39,586 nucleotides of DNA from a virus, in IMG/VR virus record IMGVR_UViG_3300045303_000111, positions 1 through 39,586 of that record; one strand, written 5' to 3'. Position 1 is the stretch's first letter, and every line of letters starts with the position of its first letter. A program made the translations under genes and the position numbers. The notes below the pieces were generated by a model. That model was given only the letters and a program-made list of their open reading frames with translations, searched no databases and was not told the origin of the DNA. Of this stretch, positions 39,140 to 39,586 are shown piece after piece.

Positions 39140-39460
39140 TCAGACCCCCAGTAAACCCTTGCTCGACCCGCCGCCGGGATAGAGCGCCTGGTAACGCTGG
39201 GCCAGAAGCTGCACCAGCGCAGCGAGCGGGGACGCGCCACCGCCGCCGCCGACAGCGGATTGCGCCGGGGACATCGCGCCCTGGCCCGACTGCCCGCCCG
39301 ATCCGCTGCCCTGCTGCGCGTTGGCGCCCTTGGAAAGCTCGCCGAGCGCCTTGGTGAGATTGGCGCCCCATGCCGGATCCTCGGTGTCGATGCCGGTGCT
39401 GGGACTGCCCGCACGGGCTGCCACATCGCTGCCCCGTGTATCGTAAGGATAGTCTGACAT
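39140..39460 (-). CDS. Small Gly/Ser-rich virion-region protein
   Basis: 106 aa. MSDYPYDTRGSDVAARAGSP, then a Gly/Gln/Ser-rich low-complexity middle and a helical C-terminus (ASPLAALVQLLAQRYQALYP). TAGGAG lies 7 bases before the ATG, in the overlap sequence. In the circular genome it follows the gene 28-1194 and precedes the transglycosylase-like protein. Likely a minor internal or ejection protein; no family known. Confidence 0.6.
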   Translation of the reverse strand: MSDYPYDTRGSDVAARAGSPSTGIDTEDPAWGANLTKALGELSKGANAQQGSGSGGQSGQGAMSPAQSAVGGGGGASPLAALVQLLAQRYQALYPGGGSSKGLLGV

Positions 39461-39586
39461 CAGAGTGCTCCTAGCGCCGTTTCATTTCACAAGGCGCCCA
39501 ATATGCCGCCCGCAACTGCACCGACAGGTGCGCCGACGCCGCCGAACGTCGCCCCGATCGCCGCCCCCGTGGCGGCCCCGCCGGCA
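39460..39586. repeat. Terminal direct repeat, right copy
   Basis: Identical to 1-127. It carries the end of the 28-1194 gene again, so 39487-39586 (minus strand) is a duplicate of that gene's 3' part, not an additional gene. Confidence 0.95.

Noticed and set aside
1-39586. tRNA genes, riboswitches, insertion sequences
   Set aside because: None recognised on reading both strands; no transposase frame or terminal inverted repeats were seen.

Overview
The window is a complete, circularly closed genome of a tailed, probably short-tailed (podovirus-like) phage. Its first 127 bases are repeated exactly as its last 127 bases (1-127 = 39460-39586), so the unit genome is 39,459 bp and the ends are an assembly overlap. 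It is GC-rich. A GcrA-type transcription factor and perfect DnaA boxes (TTATCCACA) point to an alphaproteobacterial host. The major capsid resembles the SU10-like (DUF5309) family, followed by an adaptor protein and a nozzle-like protein, with no tape measure or sheath gene. That suggests a short tail.

Nearly all genes lie in one long minus-strand run that starts near 28.8 kb, reads down to base 1, continues through the join, and ends at 34,440. Genes overlap by 1 or 4 bases almost throughout, implying translational coupling. In order of transcription it carries: a Cro/CI-like HTH protein; a GIY-YIG/HTH fusion; a VRR-NUC nuclease; small unknown proteins; a DNA methyltransferase; a winged-helix initiator with iterons in its own gene; an HNH nuclease; GcrA; a DUF5681 protein; a second methyltransferase; terminase; portal; a scaffold-like protein; the major capsid (own promoter and probable terminator); adaptor; fibres and other tail-tip proteins; candidate lysis proteins; collar; nozzle; and finally large internal/ejection proteins, one with a transglycosylase-like domain.

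The plus strand carries a divergent HTH gene interrupted by an in-frame TGA, then an early operon (29.35-32.15 kb) with a Gp157-like protein, an ERF single-strand annealing protein and a conserved phage protein. Two G-rich low-complexity tracts follow, flanking one conserved gene (32.6-33.05 kb), then a few tiny genes (RHH protein, membrane protein, lipoprotein-like peptide). A lone plus-strand endonuclease VII-like gene sits between the capsid gene and its likely terminator.

Regulation can be read in part. The same 17-bp operator lies between the -35 and -10 of two promoters, one for the leaderless minus-strand HTH gene and one in front of the early operon. Replication most likely starts inside the initiator gene (24759-25604), where six TTTGCGGGGG iterons, a perfect DnaA box and an AT-rich stretch sit together, as in the lambda O gene. 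I see no integrase, partition genes, DNA polymerase, helicase, tRNA, CRISPR array or classical stand-alone endolysin.
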